Below, in pieces: positions 9,908 to 21,984 of a stretch of 64,000 bases of DNA. Source of the stretch: Selaginella moellendorffii (taxonomy: Eukaryota > Streptophyta > Lycopodiopsida > Selaginellales > Selaginellaceae). The DNA lies in NCBI RefSeq assembly GCF_000143415.4, contig NW_003314321.1, positions 124,001-188,000 of the forward strand, given 5' to 3'. The notes under the pieces were generated by a model. It was not told the DNA's origin. It searched no databases and saw only the letters and a list, made by a program, of their open reading frames with translations. The translations under genes and the position numbers were made by a program. Each line of letters begins with the position of its first letter. The stretch's first letter is position 1.

Positions 9908-11290
9908 TGGCATGTGGCCTTACGCCATTCCTAGGTGAGATGATACAAATAACAAGTATAAATTCTTAGTTATTCTAGCAAATCTTACTTAAAGTTCAAG
10001 GTGAACAAGCCGAATATGAATTCATCGGATTGTTATAACAAATTGCGAGGTGATGGCATGAGGCGATACGCCATTTGAGAGTGGTAGCCATTCCTATATG
10101 AGGTGAGTGAAATATTTATTAGAAATACCTCATTCAATTGTGCACTTCTAAGTCTTGGTCCACTCAATACTGTTTGCATATTTTTATTTTAATTCTTTCT
10201 CTAAAATGTTATTTAGCATGTGGCTTCATGCCATTGCTCTCCACAATCATGCATTGAATTTTTCTATCCTTGCATAATACTTCTCCATATATATAGCATG
10301 TGCGCACATGTGATATGGTTCATTAGGCCTGATATAGTGTGTGAGGTAAAACAAAGATGATATGACATATGCATTTACCAATCACACGTGCATAAATCTA
10401 ATAATATGGCGTGTGGCCCATATTAATGGCACATAAACCCATATTGTGGGCTTACGTGCTTTATGTACCATCATTCCCTTGCAGCGTGTGTGTTGGTTTC
10501 CTTTTATAACACAACGAACTCCATATTTTAGGGTGAAGAGCGTTCTCATGGCAAGCACAAAATCTGTAAGTGAGGCAGAAAAGGAGACGGAGAAGGAGAT
10601 AGGTGAAGATGTAGAATATATAAGTCTTCCAAACTCCCCGTACTATACTCCAGGTGATCATTTTTCTGAACAAACGGCAACATTAACAACTATCGAGAAT
10701 GCCCCAGTAACGTCAGAGACAACAATCCAAAGCAAAACAACAGACCCGGAGAAGGATGATAGTACCGCTGAGAGTACCAAAAAGGAGGTGTCCACTAGCG
10801 CTTAGGCTTATAATGGCGTGTGCCCTCATGCCATTTATTTGATCACCAAATACCTTTTTCCCTTTGCACTAGTATATTTTAATACTGGTCTAAGAAATAG
10901 ATTGGCATGTGCCCTCAGGCCTTTTACTAAATCACCTTTGAAAGAAATGCAAGCCTCTATGTCGTAAAAAAAAGGTACTAGAGAAATTCCTTAATAATAT
11001 GAATATTATTTAGTTTCATGAAAATACACTAAGGGTCAAATGAGTTAAATGACTTCTCCAGACTAGCAATGCCTCTTGCTACACCTTCACAATTAGATTC
11101 GTTAGAAAAAGATAACATTGAATAATATCTAAATGTTCTCACCATTAAGTTATATGTCTGGCTAATAGGAATGACGTTCATCTTGGAAAGCTCACCACAC
11201 GCTCAATGAACAAACAAATAGTGTGTGCGTGCATGCCATCGCTCTTCTTTAGCTTCAGATTCGGCTTGTTCACCTTGACAATGAGATTTA
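9870..11290. repeat. Reiterated 3'-exon plus palindrome units, one inverted
   Basis: The word CAAGGTGAACAA(T/G)CCGAAT occurs at about 9870 and 9999 on the plus strand and about 11260-11283 on the minus strand. Each time it is followed 30-60 bp later by a palindrome copy (9907-9928, 10053-10074, 11221-11239 degenerate). Encoded peptides are GEQSESES, GEQAEYEF and GEQAESEA. Further palindrome copies lie at 10213-10234, about 10293-10316, 10404 onward (degenerate), 10813-10834 and 10901-10922. This looks like tail-end duplication of the upstream gene. Confidence 0.6.
10550..10805 (+). CDS. Small acidic Ser/Thr-rich open frame, unknown
   Basis: A frame from an ATG at about 10550 encodes roughly 85 residues rich in Glu, Ser and Thr (MASTKSVSEAEKE...VSTSA) with no recognisable domain. 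It follows an acceptor-like TTCCCTTGCAG at 10474-10484 and ends at a TAG just before the palindrome at 10813. It may be a terminal exon of the plus-strand gene, like the smaller GEQ exons upstream, or a separate small gene. Confidence 0.35.
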
Positions 11291-12000
11291 TTATACAACC
11301 AGATGGACTCAGTCTGGACACAAAGTCATCGCGCTAATCACCATGCCCCAGATATGTCTAGCCCTTGGACAAAAAACATATAATTTCACGTCATTTTCAA
11401 ATACTTGAAAATTTGTACCTAGTCCCATTTTACTGAATAAATCCCACTTTAACAAAATAGAGCATCAATGAAGTGTTAACTCATTGCTCGTGTTCATATT
11501 ATGCAATCAAGAGTTCTAGATCTTGCAAAAAGCTAATACAAATTTAGATTTAAGAGAGAAAAAAGGAATAAAAACAAAAACACAATCCTAAACACTAGAA
11601 TAAAGCATTGCCAAAAAGCTCTGCAGGGTAATATATATTGTGAACAATATATGTATTTATAAACCTTACATGCTCAGGGATATACACTTTATTTGAAACT
11701 CTAGCCAAAGTGACTAAACCCTTAGAATAGGGAAATACTACCAACGAAAAAAAAAAGGATTCTCATCTTTATGTATATGCTTAATATTTAAATTAGTATG
11801 AGGAAGATAAAAAATACTTAACTTAACACTAGATAAAGAATGGAATCATAAGAGTTACAAATGATTGATATGCTAAGAAAAGGAAATGTTATAGATGAGG
11901 AAGAAATTCAGGTAAAAAAAAAAAAAAAGGTTAGGAAAGAGCAAAAGGTAAAGAAAAAAACTTCAGATAGCAGATTAAAAAATTGACACTTACAATATAA
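11290..12000. other. AT-rich stretch with no supported feature
   Basis: AT-rich sequence with short poly-A runs and no credible coding frame, RNA gene or clear repeat beyond simple sequence. Confidence 0.5.
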
Positions 12001-12004
12001 AATC

Positions 12005-12910
12005 TACAACTTAATAGTAGTAATGCTTGCTTGGTGTATATAAATATCCACCTTAGGATTATGGTGTAAGATATTGATGAAGATGTAATACATATACTTG
12101 CAAGGAGTATATACCTTCTTATGTTCCTTGCACTTTATAAAGTTTGGATATGTGCAAAAAGGAAAGTCTTGAATAGCAATTTTATACTCTGCACCTTTTG
12201 TTTTCATTGTGTACTCTTTCATTAAAGCAATGATGTATATTAGAGAGAGAATTTCACACAAGTGTTTGAGATAAACTTATTTTACCCTACTTCTATTTGG
12301 AGATGGTACCAATAGATTTTAATGCCTTACCTTTTCTTGCCTCTTGTGGATTTTTGTAGGAATAGTATTAGTTCTGTCACTCATATTTCCAACTCTCCTC
12401 CTATTAAGTTTAAAATCAGATTTCTTAAGGTTTTCAATTCATTTGAAGTGAGTGCATCCCTATTAGCAACTGGCTATTCTTTAGTAATACATTAGGTTTT
12501 GTCACTATAGAGTCTTCAAGCCACTTTATATAGTTGGTATCAATGTTACAACAAAATAGCTAGCACCATCTCAAAAAAATTTCTTGCTTTCCTTGCCTAT
12601 GGAAATATATTAGTATAGAAGTAGATTTATCACTACAAATCCAAGCTCAACATTTACCCCTTGAAAGCATCCCCACACATTTTACATTAGAGTTTGCTAA
12701 CACTTATTAAATTGCCCATTGCCTCAGTTCTATGCTACAGTAAGTGATTTCAACTTATTGTGATAAGCTCTCTTTATTAGCCACTTAAACTTGCTTAATC
12801 TGGGGGAGGTGTCTTATAATAGAATCATATTTAACATGAGGGCTTTGAGAGCTTTTTTGTACCAAGGGTAGTAGAGCAAAACCCAAGTTTCAAAGTTTTA
12901 AGCCACTAAA
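12005..12910 (-). repeat. Repeat family copy 1 (decayed coding, minus strand)
   Basis: This segment is about 75-80% identical by eye to 14312-15150 over its full length, and its last part also matches 13300-13600. The minus strand carries traces of the same reading frame as copy 3 (IAIQDFPF, KTKGAEYKIA) but with many stops. Confidence 0.65.
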
Positions 12911-13299
12911 AAAAGGGATAGAGCCAAATTTCCAAGTATATAGCTAAGAAGTGAAAGAACTAAAGCATGGAATGAGTTCAAAGAGTACAAGCCATAAAGC
13001 AAAGGGACAAAAAGTACAAAGCAACATTGGAATAATTTTAGAGCATCTAGCATCCCAATGCTATAACTAACATGCAAAACAGAGCTAAACAAATTTTAGT
13101 GTTATTTTAGCATATTAGTGGTATAATGCAAGGATATAAGTATTCCATCAACTAGCATGGTATGAAGCTTGGGCTTAAACCCAAGTTAAACATAAAAAAA
13201 GAATAGGCATGCAAGTGAGTTTAACTATATCTTAGATTAGTCAATCATGCCCAACTTAGCCACTATAACTATTATACATTTGGAACCCCTACCCCATCC

Positions 13300-13605
13300 C
13301 CCAAGCAACACCATCTCATAAATCTTGCTTACTTTCATTGCCCATAGAAACATGTTGGTATAGAATTATAGAAGTAGATTTATCACCATGGATCCAGGGT
13401 TAGCATTTTCCCTACACATCTTACATTAAATTTTGTTGGCACTCGTTGAATTGCCTATTGCCTCGGCTTTATGTTATAGTAAGTGATTTCAACCTATTGT
13501 GATAAGCTCTTTTCATTAGCCACTTAAGCTTGCTCAGCCTAAAGGCAATGTTTTGGAGCAAAATAATACTTAATATTAGGCCTTTGAGAATTTTTCTGTA
13601 GCACA
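13300..13605 (-). repeat. Repeat family copy 2 (truncated)
   Basis: Matches the end part of copies 1 and 3: shared words include GTAAGTGATTTCAACC, GATAAGCTCTTTTCATTAGC and the segment around AGATTTATCACCA. The first half present in the other copies is missing. Confidence 0.6.
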
Positions 13606-14311
13606 TGTGGTTTTCACTCTTTACTCTATAATGATTTATTATAAGATAACCATAAAATAGAACCTAAACCCTTGGACATGGGCAATAGAGAAAAACCTAA
13701 GTTTTAAGGCCTTAGACCACTAGATAAAGGGAGAAATTTAAACTCTCAAGTATATAGCCAAGGAGTGAAGAAATTAAAGCATAAAATGACTTCCAAACAT
13801 ATAGCCAAGAAATAAAAAGACAAGAACACAAAGCACCATCGGAACAGTCCTAAAGTATCTAGCATCCTAATGCTAGAATAAATATGTAAAATAGAGCTTA
13901 ATGGAGTTTGACATTATTTTAATATATTGGTGGTCTAACGCAAGGATATGGGTAATTCACCAGTTATATGGAGATTGGGTTTAGACCCAAATCAGATGCA
14001 GTGGGAGCAATAACAACTTTATTTGGCAAAGTTTGTTGAGAAGGAGTGCAGACCATACTTGAGCTCATGAGTTGAGCTCAATTTTTAATTGTAATATAGT
14101 ACAAATATTATAAACTTTTAAATTTTAAGGTTATGGTGAACTTAATAATTTCATAACTCTCTATATATTATATATATATAAATATTCTTATAAAGTAAAA
14201 TGATAAAAAAAATTTATTAATTATATAATGTATAATAAGTTTATATTAATAATAGAGAATAAACATCGATAGTGTTGGAAAAATCTAGTTAGCTTCAAAA
14301 GTTTTCTACAA

Positions 14312-15152
14312 CTCAGCAATAATAAAGCTTATTTGGTGTATATGAATATTCATTTTAGGATCCTAGTACAAAATGTTGATAAAGATGTAGTACATATGCT
14401 TGCAAGGAGCATATGCCTTCCCATATTTCTCGCACTAGAAGGAAAGTCTTGAATGGCAATTATGTACTTTCCACCTTCTGTTTTGATTATGAACTCCTTT
14501 GCAAGCGCAGTGATGTACTTCGCGAAGAGAATCTCACACTCAAGTGTTTGAGCCAAGTTTATTTTACCTTGCTTCTACTTAAAGATGATACCAATAAATT
14601 TAACTGCCTTACTTTTTCTTGCTGGCCTCCTATGCATCTTTATAGAAACAGTCTTGGTTTTATCACTCATGTCTCCAACTCTCCTTTCAAAATTGAAACT
14701 AGATTTCTCAAAGTTTTCAATCTCATCCGAGGTGAGCACAATCCCATTAGCAACCGGCCATTCTATAGGTACTGCATCAGACTTAGTCACTATAGTGTCT
14801 TCAAGCCACTTTGTATGATTGACATCAGTGCTACAACAATATAGCTAACACCATCTTGAAAATCTTGTTTGCTTTCGTTCATCATGGAAACATGGGGCTG
14901 AAATGGAAGCAAACTTGTCACCACAGATCCAAGGCTAACAATTGCCCCTCAGAAGCATCCCCACACACTTTACATTTGATTTTGTTGGCACTTGATGGAT
15001 TGCCCATTGATTTAGCTCCATGCTATAATAAACAATTTCAACCTGTTGTGATGCACTTTTTTCATCAGCCACTTGAGGTGGCTCGGTTCGGGGGCAATAT
15101 TTTAGAGCAGAATGATACTCAATATTATGCCTGTGAGAGCTTTTTGCTTTAA
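14312..15152 (-). repeat. Repeat family copy 3, best-preserved coding
   Basis: On the minus strand two open frames are still readable: 14790-14575 (SDEIENFEKS...RRPARKSKAVK) and 14556-14350 (CEILFAKYITALAKEF...IAIQDFP). A third, 15285-14935 (EEVVCGTSMEYTPWASIGDVM), overlaps the repeat end. The peptides look like genuine protein but I do not recognise a family. A decayed mobile element or gene family copy is likely. Confidence 0.5.
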
Positions 15153-15299
15153 AATCTGTGCCAACTTCTTCACCAACAAAGGAAAAACAACGCTTTGAGT
15201 GGATGGTCATCACGTCACCAATAGAAGCCCAGGGAGTGTACTCCATAGATGTGCCACAGACCACTTCCTCCACTACAGTTGCCACTATTCATGCTGGTG

Positions 15300-16380
15300 G
15301 AGTCACTTTTTTTTTCATCTGATCATATAACATCTCAACCGAAAGTCCTATTCCCATATATCTTCCTTCCTCAAATGCCAAGGCTTTTGAAAACTGCTCT
15401 ATAGTGCGTATTAAATTTGATAGACATGCTTCATATAGACTTATCTTCCCTTTCCCTGCCTTAGAGGAATGCTAACTCTAATGCTTATTCTTTGAGAGAT
15501 TCATAGTTGGGGTGTATGCAAGATCCTTAAGTGGTTGATCCTAATAATAAGATGATATTAAAAAGCAATAAAAAGAGAGGAAAAAAAGAAAAACCAACCT
15601 GAAAAGAGTGATATCCCTATTAGAACATTCTACCACCTCAACCACGACTCAAGTTGTGGTAGATAACTTACGTCTGTATGGCCATCTTCACGCCACCACA
15701 TTCAAATCTCATTTGCTTTTTCCTCATACTCTTCTTCAGAAGGTGTAACTTGCCATTGTTTGCACAACTCTTTAAATGCTAATTGAAAATCTAGTTAGAT
15801 AAGGTAGTGTTGGTTTAGGCTTTGAGCCCAATAGAACTCACAAATCCTTTCACGACCTTCTAGGGGTTGACCATTCCCAAAGACTGCCTAGACACCATTC
15901 CAATTAGCCCTAGCCCCATCTACCATGAAACCGCAAAAGTTGGCAGGCTTACTAGTCCGCTGCAATACAATGTCGGAGAGGGACTTCCAAAATATTTCCT
16001 GAGCCATCTGGTTTTATACTTTAAACTCTGTTGTTGCAATTGTCAAGTTACAATGTAACTTGTGAAAAAGGCAATGCTTAAAACCATTTTAAGATAATGA
16101 GAAAAAATAAGTACCTTGGATCATACACATGAGCTCCCATGGTTGTCCAACCCGCTACCCGCTCCATATGGTCAAAATGTACTCATGCATTAGCAAGGTC
16201 ACTTGACCTTGGCATATCCATTTGGGAAACAAAATCCACACCAGAGGTAGGGCCTATAATAGATATTTTGAAGACGAAGGGGCGCTCTTGCTCACTAACG
16301 ATTTGATCTGGAAATAAACTCCTATGGATAAATTTGTAGGAACAAGTCCGTTTTAGTTCAAGGATAGAGTCGATATTTTA
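15300..16380. other. No supported gene
   Basis: Mixed-composition sequence with short broken frames only. A CT-rich stretch and scattered fragments do not combine into a gene model on either strand. Confidence 0.4.
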
Positions 16381-17480
16381 TTAGAGTTTCCCCTCTTGAG
16401 ATTCACACATCCAAGACTTTATCCTAAATAAAACAAAATGTAAGAGAGATATTTTTGAAAAGTATGTAATAATATTTTTGTACCTCTTGAGGCTAATTGT
16501 AGGTTGCACATGTCGTAGTAACTCCCACAAGCTACCCTCATCCAATTGAGTATTCTTGCAGTCCGGATCAAGTAAAGTGCTTGCGATAAAATCCTTGAGC
16601 ACTATCTTTTGAACATGCTTCGGAGTTGCAAATGAGTTTCTCATAGTCTCTATATGCACTGCATCTTTGAAACGGTTGACTAAACTCCTTTGTATCCCTT
16701 CTTGCATTGGATGTATGTGTGTGCTAATATGTATTGCAGCTCTATTAGCCTTTCCATCCCATGGAAGAAAATAATACATTTTGGCCCCGCAAATGGCATG
16801 ACACAATGGAGCATTCTTGCAAAACCGACACTTAAACCCAACACCAATGGTGTCACAAATGGGAGGATTGATTGCAAATCTTTCAAACAATGTGGAGTTT
16901 TTACCACATTCTCAATTGCATGCTTTATTCACACAATCTAAATACCCACCACCATGAACCATGGACACTATGCCTTCAAAATGCTAGAAATGTGTGGTCT
17001 TGATCTTGCACCAGTTGTGGATGTTCTACTTGATCTCCATCCCCTTTCATTTTGAGCTGACAAGAGGTGGTAGTTCAAAGAAGATATTGCCATTGTATGT
17101 AGATGGGAGCTCGCTAACGGGCCTATGCAAAAAGGAATACACGTTGATCAAGAGGCGGGAAAACTGGAAAGCGTTGCAAACAACTTTGAATATCAGTGAA
17201 GTTGGAGTTTGGAAATTCTTGGCTCGCACTAAACTAACATCTCCACTAAAATTAGAAAAGGAAAAAATGATGACGATTGACTCTTGCTTCACATTCACTT
17301 TGGCAAGATCGCAGCCTCGCATTTTGATTGGAGATCCAAAAACTCGAATCTCCTTCAACTTGGAATGTTGCAAATCCCAATGTTGTCCACCTTCACCTAC
17401 ACCCGAAAGAAGAACTCCAATTGTTCAACTACATCAATGTTGTTGCGAATCATAGCCTCCAATGAAATAGAACCAAGATA
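16381..17480 (-). pseudogene. Zinc-cluster-like protein relic, unknown family
   Basis: The best frame (16890-16381) encodes 169 residues containing FKCRFCKNAPLCHAICGAK followed by YYFLPWDG and HISTHIHP, a Cys-rich cluster that could bind zinc, then a helical tail. Upstream on the same strand (17373-17047) another frame encodes 108 residues (VFGSPIKMRGCDLAKV). The segment between them contains several stops. The layout looks like a mobile-element protein that has decayed; I cannot name the family. Confidence 0.45.
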
Positions 17481-17499
17481 AAGATCGAAACATTGGTAA

Positions 17500-18400
17500 A
17501 GAAACTTTCTGAAATAAAACTTTGGGAGAAAGAAAGCGGTGGGTGATCTTGGTAATGCAAAAGAAAACTCTTCATTTTATTGCCTTTAGGTTTTGGAACT
17601 TTGAACTTTTATAAGGAAAGGTCACCTCAAACATGTGCTATGCCATTATGTGAAAAGCAAGGGTGATTTTATTCTAGGATCTAACATTGAATAATGTTGT
17701 TATAATAAATTCTATATGAAGTATAAAGGATTATGTTGTACAATATTAAAAGTTTGTATATATTGAATTCAAAAACATGCTTAAAGTTATTATATAGGGT
17801 AACTTTTAGTAGAACGGAAAGAAATATCACCTCAAGTATGTGCCATAATATGAAAGACAGGAATGATTTTATTTTAGGATCTACCATCAACAATTGTTGC
17901 CAAACAAATTAAATATTGTACATATTTTTAGTACTTCATTAAAGTCAGAAATCATCACATTCTTCTGAACTCATTTAAATATATTCCATCTTTCTACTAC
18001 CATTTATCACCTATAGTAAATTATCTATAACATTGCTTTGGAAATAACACCTTACGATTTTAATAATCTTATATTTCTGACAAGATTCTATGACTTGCAA
18101 GAAACACATAATTCTCATTTATAATTTCGTACTGTGATCAATACAACACATGCGTCCATGACATTATTTCCACATTATGGCATAGTCATATTAGACACAC
18201 CTCTATTATTAAATTATACATCAACTATTACATTTCTGCTGGCACCTCTGGTAAGTTCTTGACGTTCTTCTACGATCTCTGTTGATCTGGCTTTCATAAT
18301 TGAAAAGGACTTTGTCACATGATCAAATCTAGGGCAGAATAAAAATTGTACATTGCTAGCAAATATTTGCAGAATGTAATAGAGATTTACTGCATCCACG
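17500..18400. other. AT-rich stretch with no supported feature
   Basis: Contains a weak internal direct repeat (around 17620-17700 and 17810-17890, sharing ATGTGCCAT-like and TGATTTTATT words) but no credible gene. Confidence 0.4.
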
Positions 18401-18544
18401 ATGAATGGTTGTGATGAAACTTAGGTTAAGGTTAGAGTGGCTGCTGGCATTAGAAAGTAGAGCAGTGACTGTGGGATCCATCAGCGTCAAACAAAATGCC
18501 GCCAAGAGTAAGTTTTTTTTTTCTACTCCACTCCCTCGTTACTC

Positions 18545-18840
18545 CACCTCAACACCAAGCATCACCGCGTGCACCAAGTGCTGCCACATTGCAGTGCCCA
18601 GCGCCACCGCACCCACGCAGCACCCAGTGCCACCGCACCCACGCTGCGCCCAGCGCCAAGTGCCCATCACGCCATGCCCATGCCACTCCCAGCGCCCAGC
18701 CTCTCTAGCGCCACCGTGCCCAGCATCAAGTACCCAGCTGCCACACCCAGCACCTAGCACCCAATACTGCCACGCCCAGTGCCCAGCACCAGCCACTGCC
18801 ATGCCACAGCACACCAGCAAAGTAGCCCAAGCACTCGGCT
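18545..18840. repeat. Cytosine-rich minisatellite
   Basis: Degenerate tandem words built on CACCCAGCGCC and GCCACGCCCAGTGCC repeat across almost 300 bp. All plus frames and one minus frame are open through it because of the composition. Confidence 0.75.
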
Positions 18841-18974
18841 AGGCATGATGACCCATGGCACACCACACAGTGACGCACGGCATGCGGCACGGTGACGTGT
18901 GGTCCACCGGACCACTATCATGCAATCACTTCTTATGAATTTTTATTTTATAATGAGTTTTTTTTTATTTTCAG

Positions 18975-21900
18975 AAACTCAAACAACTACAAAAGAATAA
19001 GGATGTTGGATCAAAGAGAACAAGACATGAGGAAGATGTGATCCAAGATGACAATCAATTTGACCTTCAAATAGAAATTTTCACAGCAACAACTTTACTG
19101 TCTTTGCAACCAGATACCTCTAGTCCACATGCACCTCCATTTTTGCCACCATTGCATCGATGCCACCACCACCATTACCACTCCCACCACCTTCACTGCC
19201 ATTGTCACCTCTACCTTCACCACCACCATTACCACCACCGCCATCATCGCCATTACCACCACCACCGCCACCAGCAGCACCATTGCAACCATTGTCGTCA
19301 CTGCCATTGCTATCACAATCACAAATGCCACTACTTTTAACATATTCACAAAATATGGCAGAAACTAACTACATTATGGAGCAATGCCCAGGTGTGCCTA
19401 ACCAGGGTGTTGGGCCTAAGTTGGGGGCTAGATCTGATAATGGTGCTACTGGAGGTGTAGCGGAAGTTGAAAGAGAAGTGGAGTTATCTAAACACATTGT
19501 AAACAAGCACTTCCAAAAGACAGTTTTGAAAACCAAAGAGAAGGCCATTCATATGACTCTAGAGTCTCTCAAATGGGAAAGCCCAGGAGACATGATCTAA
19601 GAAATCCCACTATGTCGATTCACTCAGACAAGGATTATTTGGTCTGCTTCACCTCACTTTGTCAATATAGACATCTATAGTCTGTACAAACAAAATGGCT
19701 TTGGGACAAACATAGGTATGTTCCTTGTTTCAGTCTTCAAGCTAGAAACGACAAATACCCTCTTGGTGTCACTGGAAATTGAGAGGGTTTGGGATGACAT
19801 TTGGAAAATGAAGTGTTGTGAATTTGATAACATGCTTATGAGCCATCCTAAGACTCAATCATTTGTGGGGAAAATGTTTTACATTATTGACGGGAATCAT
19901 CATTAGTGTGCATGGATGAAGTACATCAATGAATGCTTCCAAGACGATCCTATCTATCACATCAATGTTCCAATTGGACATGTACACGCAAGAGGATCTC
20001 TAGATATGGCTAAGCTTGTGATAGCTTGCCACAAAATTAATGCGTAAGTACCTCTCCCTCTTCAATCATTTTTAACAATTTGTGTTTTGTAGGCTAAGAC
20101 AATTTGCAATGTAGAAACAAAGCCTAGTACATAATATCTAGCAAATCCGGTTTCTTTCGAATCTCGACGAGGATGTAGTCTGCAGCCACTATGCTAATGA
20201 TTTAGCATCACTTATTTGGCATCAACAAGGTTGTCAAGATGCCAATAGATGGTACAAGAATCTAGTGGTTTTTATGATAGCCGTGTGGAGTAAGGTATGT
20301 TCTTCTAAGTATACTTCTTGTCATAGAATGTTTGTGTTGTCTTCAGCCATTGGTGAAGGTTAGGCAAGATGCATATGCACAGTCACATCGAGCTGAAAAT
20401 GATCAAGAACTCTCAGAGCATCTAGCTGCAATTGACAAGAAAATCAACATCATAAAGAAGACAAAGGTAAGGAAATTACTTCGTGTGGCTGACCCTTGAT
20501 GCCCAAAGGAGTGGTTTGATATCATAACAGAGATTGCTTGTCATAAAAGTAAGTATTATTTGCGTTTACATGAAAGTTACTCACAAAAGTTATTTCTTAG
20601 TGGGCAAGACTCCAAATAAGATTATTTACAACATCTCAAAGTCAAGGCTTACATATGAGGAATAGATACACATTCTGAATGACCTCAATAACAGACTCAA
20701 GGAAGGAGAAAAAGGTTTGGACAATATTATGGAGACTGTGATAAGGAGGACCATCTACATTTCACAAATTATATACTTTCATTCAAGGACTTTGTCACCA
20801 CTAAGCTTACAAAACTCGGAAAGGGCTGGGTGCCAAAGAAGGCCACAAGCATGATTCCATTTGATAAACAACTTGGCCAACTTTACTTCATGCGGCAAAC
20901 GGCTTTCAGATCACATACAATTTCTCAACTATACTAAATTTGTTTATATTCTATTATAGGTATCTCCAATATAGAGGCATTCCTCATGAAACACTGGTAT
21001 ACAAATGACTCCTGAGGCATAGTGTGAGAGATGAAGGCATGTACTCGACAACAATGAAGTTTCCAGCAGCAATAAAGCGAGCTTGTCCTTGGGAATTGGA
21101 GATGCCAGATTATACACTAACCCACCAAGAGGCTACAAGAGGCAACAATGAAGATATGCCGGATGATGAAGATGATGGCTATAAGAATATCAACACTGTT
21201 GGTGCTAATGGCGAGGAGAGTGAAGATGGCAGTGAGAAATTCCTCAAGACAAAGTGGAGCAAGAGAACCAGAATGTACAAGAAGTTCTACCTCAACGAAA
21301 GCATGTAAATCCACATCTAGAGGAATTAGTTAACAATGATGATGATTTTCCAAGATGTGCCCGTAATCAAGGAACTTCCCGAGGTATATTTCTCTTAATT
21401 CTCTCCTATTCTTAGTTCCTTAAAATGGTTGCAGTAAAAATTGTCAGGAGCAACTTCATTCCAGCTTGTCTTGATGCCCAAGAAGAGGACCTAGAGAAAC
21501 TTATATCTACCACACACCACATCAGAGTATATACATTTTTCTTAAGTTCACATTTTACCTTTATCTTCTCCCCCTAGATTTGCTCTGTTTCTCCAATGGC
21601 ATTCCATGGTGAAGTTGGGATCTTTATTGGCTCCTACAGTTCATTGATGGCATCTTTCAAAGAAGATGCTGAGAATATGGCTACAATGGTTTTGCCAGGG
21701 TATGATAGCTTTATTGACATCATACCAAATCTTATAAACGACAATATCTACAACACATTGTCTAGGTATTGGTTCCGATTTCCATTGGCAATGCATATCT
21801 TACTTGAGCTTTATTGCCCAATTAGGGGTGTTGTCATTGATTATACAGCAAGTAGTGGTTTAATGGTCAAGGCAGCACATGACTTTGGTAAATCGGTATT

Positions 21901-21980
21901 TGCGATTGAAAAATATGAGTTCTTCAAACACCATCTTAGAGGTTTTTGTCCTTCTCTATCAGTTGCTTCTAGGAGGTAAT
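18975..21980 (+). pseudogene. Degenerate ParB-like / DNA-methylase-like multi-exon gene
   Basis: Coding fragments appear in order on the plus strand after an acceptor at about 18975: KLKQLQKNKDVGSKRT; EREVELSKHIVNKHFQ (about 19460); then YIIDGNHH followed by a stop and WMKYINECFQDDP (19880-19960), HINVPIGHVHARGS, SLIWHQQGCQDANRWY (20210), KVRQDAYAQSHRAE (20360), LGKGWVPKKATSM (20820), and a clean 127-residue frame at 21596-21979. That last frame contains RFPLAMHILLELYCPIRG then VVIDYTASSGLMVKAA and FAIEKYEF. This matches the layout of the motif X / motif I end of beta-class N6/N4 DNA methylases (HPTEKP, DPFAGSGT, GIE). The IDGNH word resembles the ParB/Srx nuclease motif. Stops between fragments show it is dead. 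Family call is inference from motifs. Confidence 0.45.
19128..19330. repeat. CAC/CAT trinucleotide microsatellite
   Basis: Runs of CCACCACCACCATTACC and close variants for about 200 bp give a His-rich frame and a Pro-rich frame on the plus strand. The flanking frames switch across it, consistent with slippage inside a decaying gene. Confidence 0.8.
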
Positions 21981-21984
21981 TTAT

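Noticed and set aside
18405-18842. Pro/Cys-rich protein of 145 residues
   Set aside because: C-rich minisatellite; all frames open by composition and no upstream or downstream gene structure.
19038-19340. His-rich protein of 100 residues
   Set aside because: It is the translation of a CAC/CAT microsatellite, with other frames also open.
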